Shown piece by piece: positions 1 through 9,576 of a stretch of 64,000 nt of DNA. A program made the position numbers and the translations under genes. Origin of the DNA: Bretschneidera sinensis (Eukaryota > Streptophyta > Magnoliopsida > Brassicales > Akaniaceae); NCBI GenBank assembly GCA_023935145.1, contig CM043698.1, positions 37,616,001 to 37,680,000 of the forward strand, in the 5' to 3' direction. A model generated the notes under the pieces. That model had not been told where the DNA came from and did not search any database. It saw only the letters and a program-made list of their open reading frames with translations. How positions within the stretch are numbered: the stretch's first letter is position 1; each line of letters begins with the position of its first letter.

Positions 1-6
1 AATATC

Positions 7-801
7 TTGCAGTTTCAGAATTCGGTATTTTTCCAGAAACACTATATATATATAAAACAAAAAGGTGTGCGTGAGCACATAATGCAAATGCATGACATTG
101 TTGCTCAACTTAAGAAACTCGATGCTGATATATCAGAGTCCTTCTTGGTGCACTACATTCTGAACACCCTTCCAACTCAGTACGGGCCTTTCAAAATCTT
201 GTACAACACACATAAAGACAAATGGTCAATCAATGAATTAATGACCATGTGTGTTCAAGAAGAAGAGAGATTTGTGATGAAACTGAGTGAGAGTGCAATG
301 CTGGCTACTACTCGTGGGAAGGACAAAGATAAACCTATCAAATCTCAAGCCAATCACAAAGCTAATCAGAAGGGGAAAGGTAAAATACCACCTCAAGCTG
401 ATATCAAGAAAGAAGAAAAATGTTTCTTTTGTAAAAAGAAGGGACATATTAAGAAGGAATACATCAAATTCCAAAAATGGGTTGAGAAGAAAGGTAATCC
501 AACCTCGTTTGTTTGTTATGAATCTAATATGGTTAATGTTAATATTAACACATGGTGGATTGATTTTGGATCTACAATCCATATTGCAAACTCCTTGCTG
601 GGTATGCAAAACCTAAGGAAGCTAGTAAGAAGTGAGCAAAGTATCTTATCAGGCAACAAGATGGGCTCACATGTGGAGGCGATTGGAACTTGCATTTTAA
701 CTTTAAGTAGTGGCTTTATTTTAAAATTGGAAATGATCTTTTATGTACCAAGTTTCTCACGAAACTTGATTTCTATTTTCGGATTTGTACCATTTGAATA
801 G
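7..801 (+). pseudogene. Copia-1 gag and protease remnant
   Basis: Open frame of 264 codons. The first half is copia gag (UBN2-type: the segment with 'HDIVAQLKKLDADIS' and 'HYILNTLP'). A zinc knuckle of CCHC spacing follows at about residues 139-152 (CFFCKKKGHIKKEYIKF), but the last Cys has become Tyr, so metal binding is probably lost. The protease follows ('WWIDFGSTIHIANS', residues about 180-193); the catalytic Asp-Ser-Gly is changed to Asp-Phe-Gly. The frame ends at a stop inside the protease/GAG-pre-integrase spacer. In a live element this protein forms the particle and the protease cuts the polyprotein. Here it is a relic. Confidence 0.85.
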
Positions 802-867
802 TTCTTTAATTTTCAAGGCACATCTTTCAGTTTATTTTATAAAACTGATTGTGTTGGGAATGGTATT

Positions 868-1941
868 TTGTCTGATGGTCTTTATCATCTTTATTTGAAA
901 AATGATGCCACTTATAGTTCAATGTATGTTCAAACTGGCGTTAAAAGGTGTAATATTAACGAAGACTCCTCTATGTTATGGCACCGGAGATTAGGACATA
1001 TCTCCATAGAAAGAATTAAGAGATTAGTGAATGAAGGTGTACTTAGTACTCTAGATTATACTGATTTTAAGACTTGTGTGGACTGCATTAAGGGAAAGTA
1101 GACCAACAAGTCTAAGAAATGTGCTAATAAGAGTTTGAACATATTAGAAATCATTCATACTGATATATGTTGTCCAGACATGGACGCACATGGTCAGAAA
1201 TATTTTTTCACTTTTATCGATGATTACTGACGATATATGTATATCTATTTGCTTTATAAGAAGAATGAAGCATTGGATGCCTTCAAAGTCTTTAAGGCTA
1301 AAGTTGAGAACCAATGCAGAAAGCAAATACAAATTGTGAGATCCGATAGAGGTGGAGAATATTATGGTAGATACACAGAAAGTGGATAAGCACCTGGTCT
1401 TTTTGCCAAGTTTCTTCAAGAACATAGGATTGTTGCCCATTACACTATGCCTGGTTCCCCGGACTAGAATGGTGTTGCAGAAAGAAGAAACCGAACATTG
1501 ATGGACATGGTGCGGAGTATGCTTAGCAACTCCAACCTTCCTACATCCTTGTGGGCTGAAGCACTAAAGACGGTTGCGTATTTATTAAACCGAGTTCCAA
1601 CCAAGGTTGTTCCCAAGACACCATTTGAATTATGGAAAGGTTGGAAACCGAGTTTGTGACATATGCGTGTTTGGGGATGTCCGTCTAAGGTGAGGATTTA
1701 TAACCCACAAGAGAAGAAACTGGATTCGAGGACCATTAGTGGGTATTTCGTTGGATATGCCGAAAAGTCCAAGGGTTACAGATTTTATTGTCAAACTCAT
1801 ACTACTAGGATTGTGGTATCAAGAAATGCTAAGTTTATAGAGAATGATATGATTAGTGGGAGGGATCAGTTCAAGAACTTAGTTCCTGCACATGATCATA
1901 CAGAACATGCACATGATCATACAGAATCTCAACCTTCATGA
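868..1941 (+). pseudogene. Copia-1 GAG-pre-integrase and integrase remnant
   Basis: 868-1101 holds the GAG-pre-integrase domain with the HHCC zinc signature (LWHRRLGHIS, then CVDCIKGK). After a stop at 1099-1101 the integrase core continues in frame: 'HTDICCP' (first catalytic Asp) near 1156, 'VRSDRGGEYYG' (second Asp and Gly-Glu) near 1338, then the 'PFELWKG' and 'WGCPSKVRIYNP' C-terminal motifs up to 1941. Stops at about 1228, 1388, 1465 and 1657 break the frame. Integrase would insert the cDNA copy in the genome. Product is not functional here. Confidence 0.88.
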
Positions 1942-2286
1942 AATGGTAGATTGGTTATAGTTCATAGCACACCTCAAGTATAAGCTTGTGTTGACCAATC
2001 AATCATTAAGGTTTCACAAGTTGCTGACAACATTCTAATAGATCAAGTAGTTCAGGAAATACCACAAGCTCTTGAACAACCAGTTGAACCACAAGCTCAT
2101 GAACAACCAGTTGAACCACAAGCTCCCCTGGGAGACATTGGTACAACATTAAGAAAATCTACTAAAGATAGGAGATCAGCAATTCCTAGTGATTACATTG
2201 TGTATCTACAAGAATCTGACTATAATTTTGAAACTGAAAATGATCTTGAAATCTCTTTACAGGCCATGAGTTGCAAAGGGTCAACC

Positions 2287-3255
2287 TTGTGGCACGATGC
2301 CATGAAGGAATAGATGAATTCCATGAAAAGCAATGGAGTCTGGGATCTTGTAGAGTTGCCTAATGGGGCGAAGGCCATTGGTTGCAATTGGGTATTTAAG
2401 ATCAAGAAAGATTCATTAGGCAACATTGAGAGATATAAAGCGAGACTCGTTGTTAAGGGATTTACTCAAAAAGAAGGAATCAATTACACGAAGACTTTCT
2501 CTCCTGTATCTAAGAAAGATTCTCTTCGTATTATTTTGGTATTAGTTGCTCATTTTGACCTTGAGTTGTAACAAATGGATGTGAAAACTGCATTTCTTAA
2601 TGGAGATCTGGAGGAGAAGGTTTATATGACACAACCTGAAGGTTTCTCCTCTAATGATGGTGAGCATTTGGTTTGCAAGCTTAAGAAATCCATATACGGT
2701 TTAAAATAAGCCTCCTGTTAATGGTATTTTAAATTCCATGAAGTAATTTCTTCATTTGGTTTTGTTGAAAACACCATGGATCAATGTATATATCAGAAGG
2801 TCAGTGGGAGTAAAATTTGTTTTCTTGTTTTATATGTGGATGATATTTTACTTGCAACCAATGATAAAAGCTTACTACATGAGGTGAAACAATTTCTCTA
2901 TAAAATTTTTGATATGAAAGATATGGGTGAGGCATCTTATATCATTGGCATTATGATCCATAGAGATAGACCTCGAGGCGTCTTAGGTCTGTCACAAGAA
3001 ACCTATATCAACAAAGTTTTAGAGAGATTTCAGATGATAGATTGTTCACCAAGTGTAGCTCCCATTGTGAAAGGTGATAGGTTCAATTTGAACCAATGCC
3101 CGAAAAATGATTTTAAGAGGAAATCCATGAAGAACATTCCATATACTTCTGCAGTCGGAAGCCTTATGTATGCTCAGGTCTGCACTAGACCTGACATTGC
3201 ATTTGCTGTGGGGATGTTAGGGAAATATCAAAGTAACCCAGGTATAGACCACTAG
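2287..3255 (+). pseudogene. Copia-1 reverse transcriptase remnant
   Basis: Copia RT (RVT_2) motifs in order: '[12 protein letters not shown]' near 2380, '[15 protein letters not shown]' near 2430, '[18 protein letters not shown]' near 2573, '[10 protein letters not shown]' near 2680, and the catalytic 'LYVDDILLAT' near 2830, which is intact. Stops fall before and inside the domain (about 2311, 2569, 2707, 2719, 3253). The region 1942-2286 between integrase and RT holds the poorly conserved linker, with a short direct repeat of 'EQPVEPQAHE' type at about 2070-2125. RT copies the element RNA to cDNA. Confidence 0.9.
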
Positions 3256-3813
3256 AGAGCTGCAAAGAAATTAATGGGGTATCTTCAAGGAACTAAATAC
3301 TACAAGCTTATATATAGACAGACGGATAATCTGGATGTGATTGGCTACTCTGATTCAGACTTTGCTAGCTATGTTAATTCACGTAAATCAACATCAGAGT
3401 ACATTTTTCTGATGGTCGGTGGAGCTGTTTTTTGGAGAAGTGTTAAGCAGACATTGACTGCTACTTCTACTATGTAAGCCGAGTTCGTCTCTTATTTTAA
3501 GGCTACTTCACATGGTGTATGGTTTATGAGTTTCATTTATAGGCTTAGAGTCATGGATTCTATATCTAGGCCATTGAGAATTTTCTACGAAAATTCAGCT
3601 GTTGTCTTTATGGCTAAGAACAATAAAAGTGGAAGTCGAAGTAAACATATCGACATTAAATATTTAGCCATAAGAGAACATGTAAAAGAAAATAAAGTGG
3701 TCATTGAACACATTAGCATTGAATTGATGATCGCTGATCCTTTGACTAAGGGCATGCCACCTCTAAAATTTAAGAATCGTGTAGAGCAAATGGGATTTGG
3801 TTCCATTTTGTAA
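3256..3813 (+). pseudogene. Copia-1 RNase H remnant
   Basis: Copia RNase H in two open pieces. 'GYSDSDFASYVNSRKSTS' (3345-3400) holds the first catalytic Asp. A stop at 3475-3477 replaces the codon just before the conserved AEF motif (TSTM*AEF). The second piece, 3526-3813, holds 'RSKHIDIKYLAIREHV' and the C-terminal 'ADPLTKGMP', both typical of copia pol ends. Stop at 3811-3813 ends pol, about 300 bp before the 3' LTR. Confidence 0.9.
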
Positions 3814-4109
3814 TTGTATACATACAGTTTATTAATGAAACTCTTATATATTTTGATGTTTTCTCATATTCATGTGCACCTTAATTTCTTTGAGAAAATT
3901 CATCTGTATAGGACCAAGAATAAACATAGGGTTTATTCATTAAGAAATGTTGCCACATGAAGAATAATACTTGAGGAACTAAATGCATCATAATACATGG
4001 AAGGTATTACTCACTCTTAGAGGACTTATCGCCATGATTCATGTAATTACTTCTTAAAATATAAACAATGTGATTAAGTTAGGTTAAACGTATGGACCAA
4101 GTGGGAGAA
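3814..4109 (+). other. Copia-1 3' untranslated region and polypurine tract
   Basis: No coding signal. The last bases before the LTR (about 4097-4109, CAAGTGGGAGAA) form the polypurine tract that primes plus-strand DNA synthesis. This sequence is very common just before copia LTRs of plants. Confidence 0.75.
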
Positions 4110-4467
4110 TGTAACCAATCCATTTATGATCAATGTTCAACCTTTTGGCTGCCCATGAACCTTTTAGCTACCCATTGATTGTGGTAATAAATGTATGGAA
4201 TACAGATGGACGTTCTTGATGGGAGAATAAGTATAAATGCAGGTTTGGTTCCTAGACTCGGGACTACTCATTTTTCTTTCATACACTATCAAATTGGAGA
4301 GTTCTGAGAGTCTAGAAGTACCAATACCGAGAGAATAACAGATTGTGTAAGTGAAAAGCTTCAACGGCTGGAGGTATGTTTACGGTCCATATAATTCCAC
4401 ATTTGATCTTTATGCTATTTAAATTGTTTAGCATATTTAGATTATATTTAAGTTTTACATACACAAC
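4110..4467 (+). repeat. Copia-1 3' LTR
   Basis: Starts TGTAACCAATCC right after the polypurine tract and ends ACACAACA, so it has the usual TG...CA ends; about 358 bp. A TATA box (AGTATAAATGC) lies at about 4229-4237 and would divide U3 from R. The 5' partner LTR is outside the window, so the end at 4467 is inferred from the CA and from the start of the next repeat. Confidence 0.7.
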
Positions 4468-4474
4468 ATTTTCA

Positions 4475-4704
4475 TGTGAGAGCTCTTAGGTGTATGTGGG
4501 ATTTTGGGTCTGTTAGTGTGTGAATGGAGAAGTCTTTGCAAAATTTACGGTATTTTAGTTGAAATTTAGAAGATTAATAGTGGAAGATCATGGACCTAAG
4601 CGTTGGCAGAACCATGTTTTTTTACAAGTGGCAAAAAGAGGTTAAAAAGTTGTCCTATTCTTTGCTTTGTGTTTGCTTGTTTATGTGATTTTTATTCCTA
4701 AAAA
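4475..4704 (+). repeat. Left LTR of a small copia/TRIM-like element
   Basis: Begins TGTGAGAGCTCTTAGGTG, which recurs at 5417. The two copies stay alignable through 'GAAGATTAATAGTGG' and a degenerate 'GTTAGCCGAAC' motif near the R/U5 region. It ends directly before a primer binding site. About 230 bp. It abuts the LTR of Copia-1 with only a few bases between. Confidence 0.6.
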
Positions 4705-4705
4705 A

Positions 4706-4717
4706 TGGTATCAGAGG
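4706..4717 (+). other. Primer binding site (tRNA-iMet type)
   Basis: TGGTATCAGAGG matches the complement of the initiator tRNA-Met 3' end used by most plant copia elements. Its place straight after the left repeat supports reading 4475-4704 as a 5' LTR. Confidence 0.75.
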
Positions 4718-5416
4718 TAATTTTTAAATTTTGGATTAAGAGCTGAAGATTTTGCATGGCAAAAACGTGGCTTGGTAAGTATGGTAATAATCTTCACCTT
4801 GCAAGGTAAAGAGATTTTCGTTTGAAAGGATTTAATAGAGACTCACACATAGAGATTTGTTAGAAAATGTATGAGTCAAATTCCATCTCATAAAGGAACA
4901 GTTCTTGGAAGAGTCCAACAAAGAAGAGGAAAAGGAAGGTTGTGAGAGTGAATCCCGTAAGGAAAAGAAAGAGATAGCATTGGCGCTCTAACAAAAAATA
5001 GTAACTTTAAGCGATTGGTGACTCTCACCCACAGTTGGTGGTTTTGCCTAAGGGAAAGAAACATTGCCCTAAAAAATGGCTCTTCTCCAAGAGTTGAGGT
5101 TGTGCCCAAGAGCAAAAGTTTAAGGCCAAGTGTAGTTTTTCCTACATGGGTGGAAATATGGGGTGAGAGTTGTGATATGGTGAGACCAAATCTCTAAAGT
5201 AAAATGCAACGGAGTTTTCTTCCGATAGGAGGTAGTTTTTAAGGTGACAGGTGGCTTGCCCTACGCAAGAATTATTTACAAATTTTGGTTTGATGTTAAT
5301 TCCAATTTTCTCGTTTTTAAATTATCAAGGCTTCTTGTAATTTATCATGGTTTGATGTGAGTTTGAGAAAAGAGTAAGAATTGTAAAATTAAGGTTTTAT
5401 ACCTATGGTGAGCATA
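4718..5416 (+). other. Short internal region of the TRIM-like element
   Basis: About 700 bp between the two terminal repeats. I see no gag or pol motif in any frame; short open frames at 4888-5115 and 5015-5197 lack recognisable domains. This fits a non-autonomous element that needs proteins from a copia relative, or an element with a large internal deletion. Confidence 0.5.
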
Positions 5417-5645
5417 TGTGAGAGCTCTTAGGTGTTGAATTTAAGAGTGTGAACGTAAAGTTTTTACAGATTTACAGTATGATAATTGTAATTTCGAAGA
5501 TTAATAGTGGTAGATGGTAGACTTAGACGTTAGCCGAACTGCGCTAAAAAATTGTGTTTTATTTTTATTTGTCTCATATCTTTTTGCTTTCCCTACATTA
5601 ATCAATCCAAATAAAAATAAATATCCCATAAAAAATTCAAAAATT
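5417..5645 (+). repeat. Right LTR of the TRIM-like element
   Basis: Diverged copy of 4475-4704: same start (TGTGAGAGCTCTTAGGTG), then the shared 'GAAGATTAATAGTGG' and the better kept 'GTTAGCCGAACTGCG'. The right end is uncertain because the two copies diverge in the T-rich part and LINE-like sequence starts near 5640. Confidence 0.55.
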
Positions 5646-6640
5646 AGGGAGAAATCTATGGGTTTAATAAAACATGAGATTGGTAATGGTTTGAAGACTA
5701 GATTTTGGTATGACGCTTAGCTACCTGAAGGAGTAACAACAGACATTTTAGGGAAAGAGTCATTAATGAAATATGAATTCCAGAGCAAGCAATAGTTAGA
5801 GATGTGTGGAGGACTGGGTGATGAATCTTATCCTCAGCTAGAGATCATTTAATTCAGCATATTTGGAAAAGTTAAAGAAGACCAAAAGCTCTGACTAAGG
5901 AAGAACAAAATAAAATATTTGGGTTCTCAATAATAAAGGATTTTTTTAGTTAAAAGCTCTTGAAGAGACATAGGCCATGTGTGGGTTAGGATTTAATCCA
6001 GCTTAAATTCAGATTTTTAAATCTCCTCTTCAATTTTTGCCTTGCAGAGATTTAAGAAGTTGGATTAAATTAATACTCAAACATGGCCATAAAGGAACAA
6101 CTACATAAATTCTCAAGGTATAAGTTGGTTTGGGATAAAAGCTGGTTTGGGATAAAAGCATAATTCCAATATAGAACTTCATTTTTTGACTTGCATTAAA
6201 GAATAAACTTTAGACCAGAATCTTGTTGATTGAAAAAGAAATGAATGTTTCCTCAAACTATGGACTTTGTAATACTGGAGAAGAAATTATTCAACACTTC
6301 TTCTCTAAGTGAAATTATTCAGTAACTTTATGGAAGGAAGGTTATTCAAAGAGCTGCTTATAATAGATTGGCATCAAGAGTTGGAATGGATGATAGAGGG
6401 TTGTAAAAGAAATAATAGTGTCAGAAAAGTTAAGAGAGTTGTTTTGCAACCACTATATAGAAAATAATGGGAAGAAATGGAAGAGTCTTCACGAAAACAT
6501 TTTTGGATGATAAGGTAATTATGTAGCAAGTAGTAGAGGTTGTGGCCTTGAGATTTGTGAATAATATCAATGTTAAGATACTCCCTTCGCTAGAGACTTC
6601 TTTGTGAAATGGAATATTGACATTCAATTTTTTCATAGAT
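5640..6640 (+). mobile_element. LINE ORF2 C-terminal remnant (zf-RVT region)
   Basis: The plus-strand translation carries the end of a plant LINE polymerase protein: 'IKHEIGNGLKTRFWYD' followed by 'LPEG' near 5665-5735, a segment similar to 'KSWFGIKAQFQYRTSFFDL' near 6140-6200, and a zinc-finger piece 'CNTGEEIIQHFFSK' near 6265-6310. A decayed tail (about 6430-6500) looks like the usual 'YxIWxERN' end. Many stops and frameshifts. The 18-bp piece GGTTTGGGATAAAAGCT is tandemly repeated near 6126-6160. Orientation plus. Confidence 0.62.
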
Positions 6641-7339
6641 GACAGAAATATAAGAGCTTTATAGAAATTAAGGAATAACTTTGTGACACAAAATGTTTGT
6701 AGCTGTTGCTATGGAGAACCTAAGATGTTGTCAGTCTTTTCTAAGAGATGCAAACTACATAGAAAACCATGTTTAGAAAGCTCAGCTGTTGGTGATGTTG
6801 CTGCTATTGAGAGACTGACTACTGGTATTATGGGGCTTTGTCAATCTTTGTGAGATAAACCCAGAAGATGAACCCATAATCTGTACAACTTTTAGTATTA
6901 TATGCAAAATGTTGACATAACGATAATCAAAATTTTGAATCAGAGAATTACTGAATGAAATAGTGAAATAGGTTTTGTCGTTTAGATGATGATGATGATA
7001 ATAATTGTGTTGTGGTCAATGCAAACTATCTCGCGTTAACTCGGAACAGTTTTGATGCGCGATTTTGACTTCAGTATGATACTTACACACACATACAATT
7101 CACTTCAGCACATACCCAAAAAATACATTCAATAAAGCATCATAAGTAACAAAAAAATTATTCAAAACTAATTTAATGGATTACTATTATCAAAGTGAAC
7201 CCACGTAGATAAGTTAATTAAACCAAAATTTCTCACATCTCAATAGAAGTTCGCATTTTTAGTGAAAACAAAATTGATAAGAAATACACAGTGTGTATAT
7301 GAAAATGATGTTGGAAAACGAAATCGATTATGTGCACAT
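6641..7339. other. No gene seen
   Basis: AT-rich sequence without coding motifs. A short (GAT)n run lies near 6987-7000. The far left end of the decayed F-box copy at 9577-11915 might reach into 7080-7340 (some weak similarity to F-box C-terminal sequence), but I could not follow it with confidence. Confidence 0.4.
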
Positions 7340-7342
7340 CTA

Positions 7343-9575
7343 TGTAGGTATCGATGTGTACATGTGATGCCGAAAAGATGCGATCAATTCAAGTTCTCGA
7401 TCACTTACTGTAGATACCAAATTTCGTTCCAAATTTTTTGAACAGATCCCACGCGGGTTTATATGACGAATCTTTGATCCTAGTGTGCTCGGATTTGGTA
7501 AATGAGGAAGTTTGGATTTAATTAGGGAGTATGAGCAATTGCAAGACCTTTTGTTCAATTCTTTTAATTCACTTTGGGTTTATATCAATTGGACTTTATT
7601 TGATTCAACTAATGTAAGAACAAAATCTTCATTTAAATTTTGACCCAATCCAAATCCCACTAAAATCCATTGATCTTTCCTAAGCCCAAACATTTTTGGC
7701 TCAAATTTCAAGCTCAAAAAGACTTCTAATTTTTAAGAGTGAACTTTTAATTTTACTTTCCACTTGACACTCCTTGATTGGTTCACGTTTCTCAAAATAA
7801 AAGTTATTTTTTACAACAAAAAAGATATTTCTCTCCTCTCCGTATATGGCTGGCCATAATGAGCATTTTTCACTCATTTCTTTTACTTTTTGAAGTCACA
7901 TTTCCCTCATAGGTTCCCTCACCTTATTTTGTACCAAATGCTACTTTTTTTTCCACACAAAACAAGATTTTTTTCACCTAATAAATAACAACAATGCACT
8001 TAAAAAGCAGCTGATTTTTCCTCTCCCTCTTTGGACAGCAAGGTGTACAAAAAAGAATGAGTTTATCTTCTTACCCTTTTGCTTAGTTAATTGGATATTA
8101 CCTTATTAATCTTCTACCATTTCCTAAATGTTAAATAACATATTCTTCTACCAAAAAAGATCACAATTTATTACCCATAAACAGCACCTAAAAAAACATT
8201 TTTTTTAGAATGTGAAGCATTTTTCTCATTTCTTTTGCTTTGTAATTGCACTTTTTTTTCCTAAGCCTTTTCCCCTTATTATATATCAAAAGCCAAAGAA
8301 ATTGTGTTTTTTCCACACCCATTGGTCGTCCAAAGCAAGGAGAGTTTCTTCTCACTTTTTTTGCTTTATTGAAAACACTCCAAAATGTCATTTCTTGTTT
8401 ACCTTTTTGCAAACCTTATTCTTCACTTTTTTTCACCTAAAACAAACCTCTCTCTTTTCCCAATGTCCAGCCACCTAAAAGTCTTTTCCCTATCACTATT
8501 CACTTGGTTTACCACACCTCACTTCTCTAGCCCCACATTTACACCACAAAAGTGAAATACCTTTTTCATCTCAAAAGTTGAAACTAATTTCCCTTTCCCT
8601 AAATGACCAGCCATGCACCTTCTTTTCATCCATTATTTTTTCTTTTTTTAATCTCTTGGCCAGCCCTTACTCCTATAAATACCCCCATTTGCTAACACAA
8701 AAAACAACCAACACAACACTAAGACAAAGTAATGCAAAAAAGAGAGAAAAGATAGAAAGTTTAGAAAGAAAGAAAGAAGTGAGAAAAGAGAGGAAAATAG
8801 AGAAGAATAGGAAAATCGAAGAGAGAAATATAAAAAACAGAAGAGAGTGTTCAAGGAAGGTGAGAAAAGCGCAAAAAGTGAAACATAAAAGAAGAACTAG
8901 TGAGAGTTCTTCATCATTTTCGGTCACCCTTTTGTTTTTTTGGTCTTCTAATCTTCATTCAAATCATTCTTCCAACTTCACTAAGTCCACAAGAGAACAA
9001 GGATCTTTGAAGATAACCCCTCGCATGTGGAAATTTTCTTTAGCCAAAGAAGGTTGGTTAAGCTTATTCTTTTCACAAAATAAATAGCTAGCATGATTCA
9101 TGTGTTTAAACCACCTTGAAAATAGACTAGATTAATTTAGCTTACTTAGAAAGTTTCATCTTAAGATACTTACTATTTTCTTAGCCTTTTCTCTTTCACT
9201 AGTTATATATCTTTTTTTAATTAGCTACTAGTCATATGTAATCTTTTCATTAAATGCAATGTTAAGTTAACAATAGTTTTAAAGTTCTTTCCTTTATTTT
9301 AGTACCTTAAGATTTTTTATGTTCTTTAAGTTAGATATTTTATTTTAAGATGTTTTATTTTAAGTTGTTATTAATTATATGTGAACTTTAATTCTTTAAG
9401 AAGAATTTTGGGCCCCCTTTGGCCCATTAAAAATGTTACTAGTTATTAGTTATTTTGAATCTCGTCAATAAGGTAGTCTAGTTTAAATCTATTTAGCTTA
9501 ATTCCTATTTTTTTTACTTGTTTAGTTTAAAGTAGCTTAGTTTAATTCATTCAATTTATTTTTCAAGTTTAATTC
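7343..9575 (+). mobile_element. Probable gypsy-type LTR inserted in an F-box pseudogene
   Basis: A 2.2 kb block bounded by the same 7-mer CATCTAT (7337-7343 and 9575-9581), consistent with a 5-bp target duplication. It separates F-box-derived sequence on the right from similar but poorly kept sequence on the left. Inside is a promoter-like segment: T-rich stretch, TATA box at 8674-8681, then an A/G-rich leader (AAAGAGAGAAAAG type), as in R-U5 of plant gypsy LTRs. The open frame 8578-9087 crosses the TATA box and A/G leader and is not a gene. LTR ends are not cleanly TG...CA, so limits are approximate. Confidence 0.5.
8674..8681 (+). promoter_or_regulatory. TATA box of the LTR-like block
   Basis: CCTATAAATACCCCC context, followed about 30 bp later by AACACAAAAAACAACC, a usual LTR transcription start environment. 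Orientation plus. Confidence 0.55.
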
Positions 9576-9576
9576 A

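Larger units (their letters stand above)
1..4467 (+). mobile_element. Ty1/copia element (Copia-1), 5' end outside window, decayed
   Basis: Domains read in the copia order on the plus strand: gag with CCHC knuckle, protease, GAG-pre-integrase, integrase, reverse transcriptase, RNase H, polypurine tract, LTR. In-frame stops and frameshifts interrupt almost every domain, so no polyprotein can be made. The 5' LTR and the start of gag lie before base 1. The order integrase before RT separates it from gypsy elements. The 3' LTR is 4110-4467 and is preceded by a purine-rich tract typical of copia PPTs. Confidence 0.93.

Noticed and set aside
8578..9087. 169-codon open frame, Lys/Arg/Ser rich
   Set aside because: It runs through a TATA box and the A/G-rich leader of an LTR-like block. 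The charged residues come from simple purine runs. No known domain.
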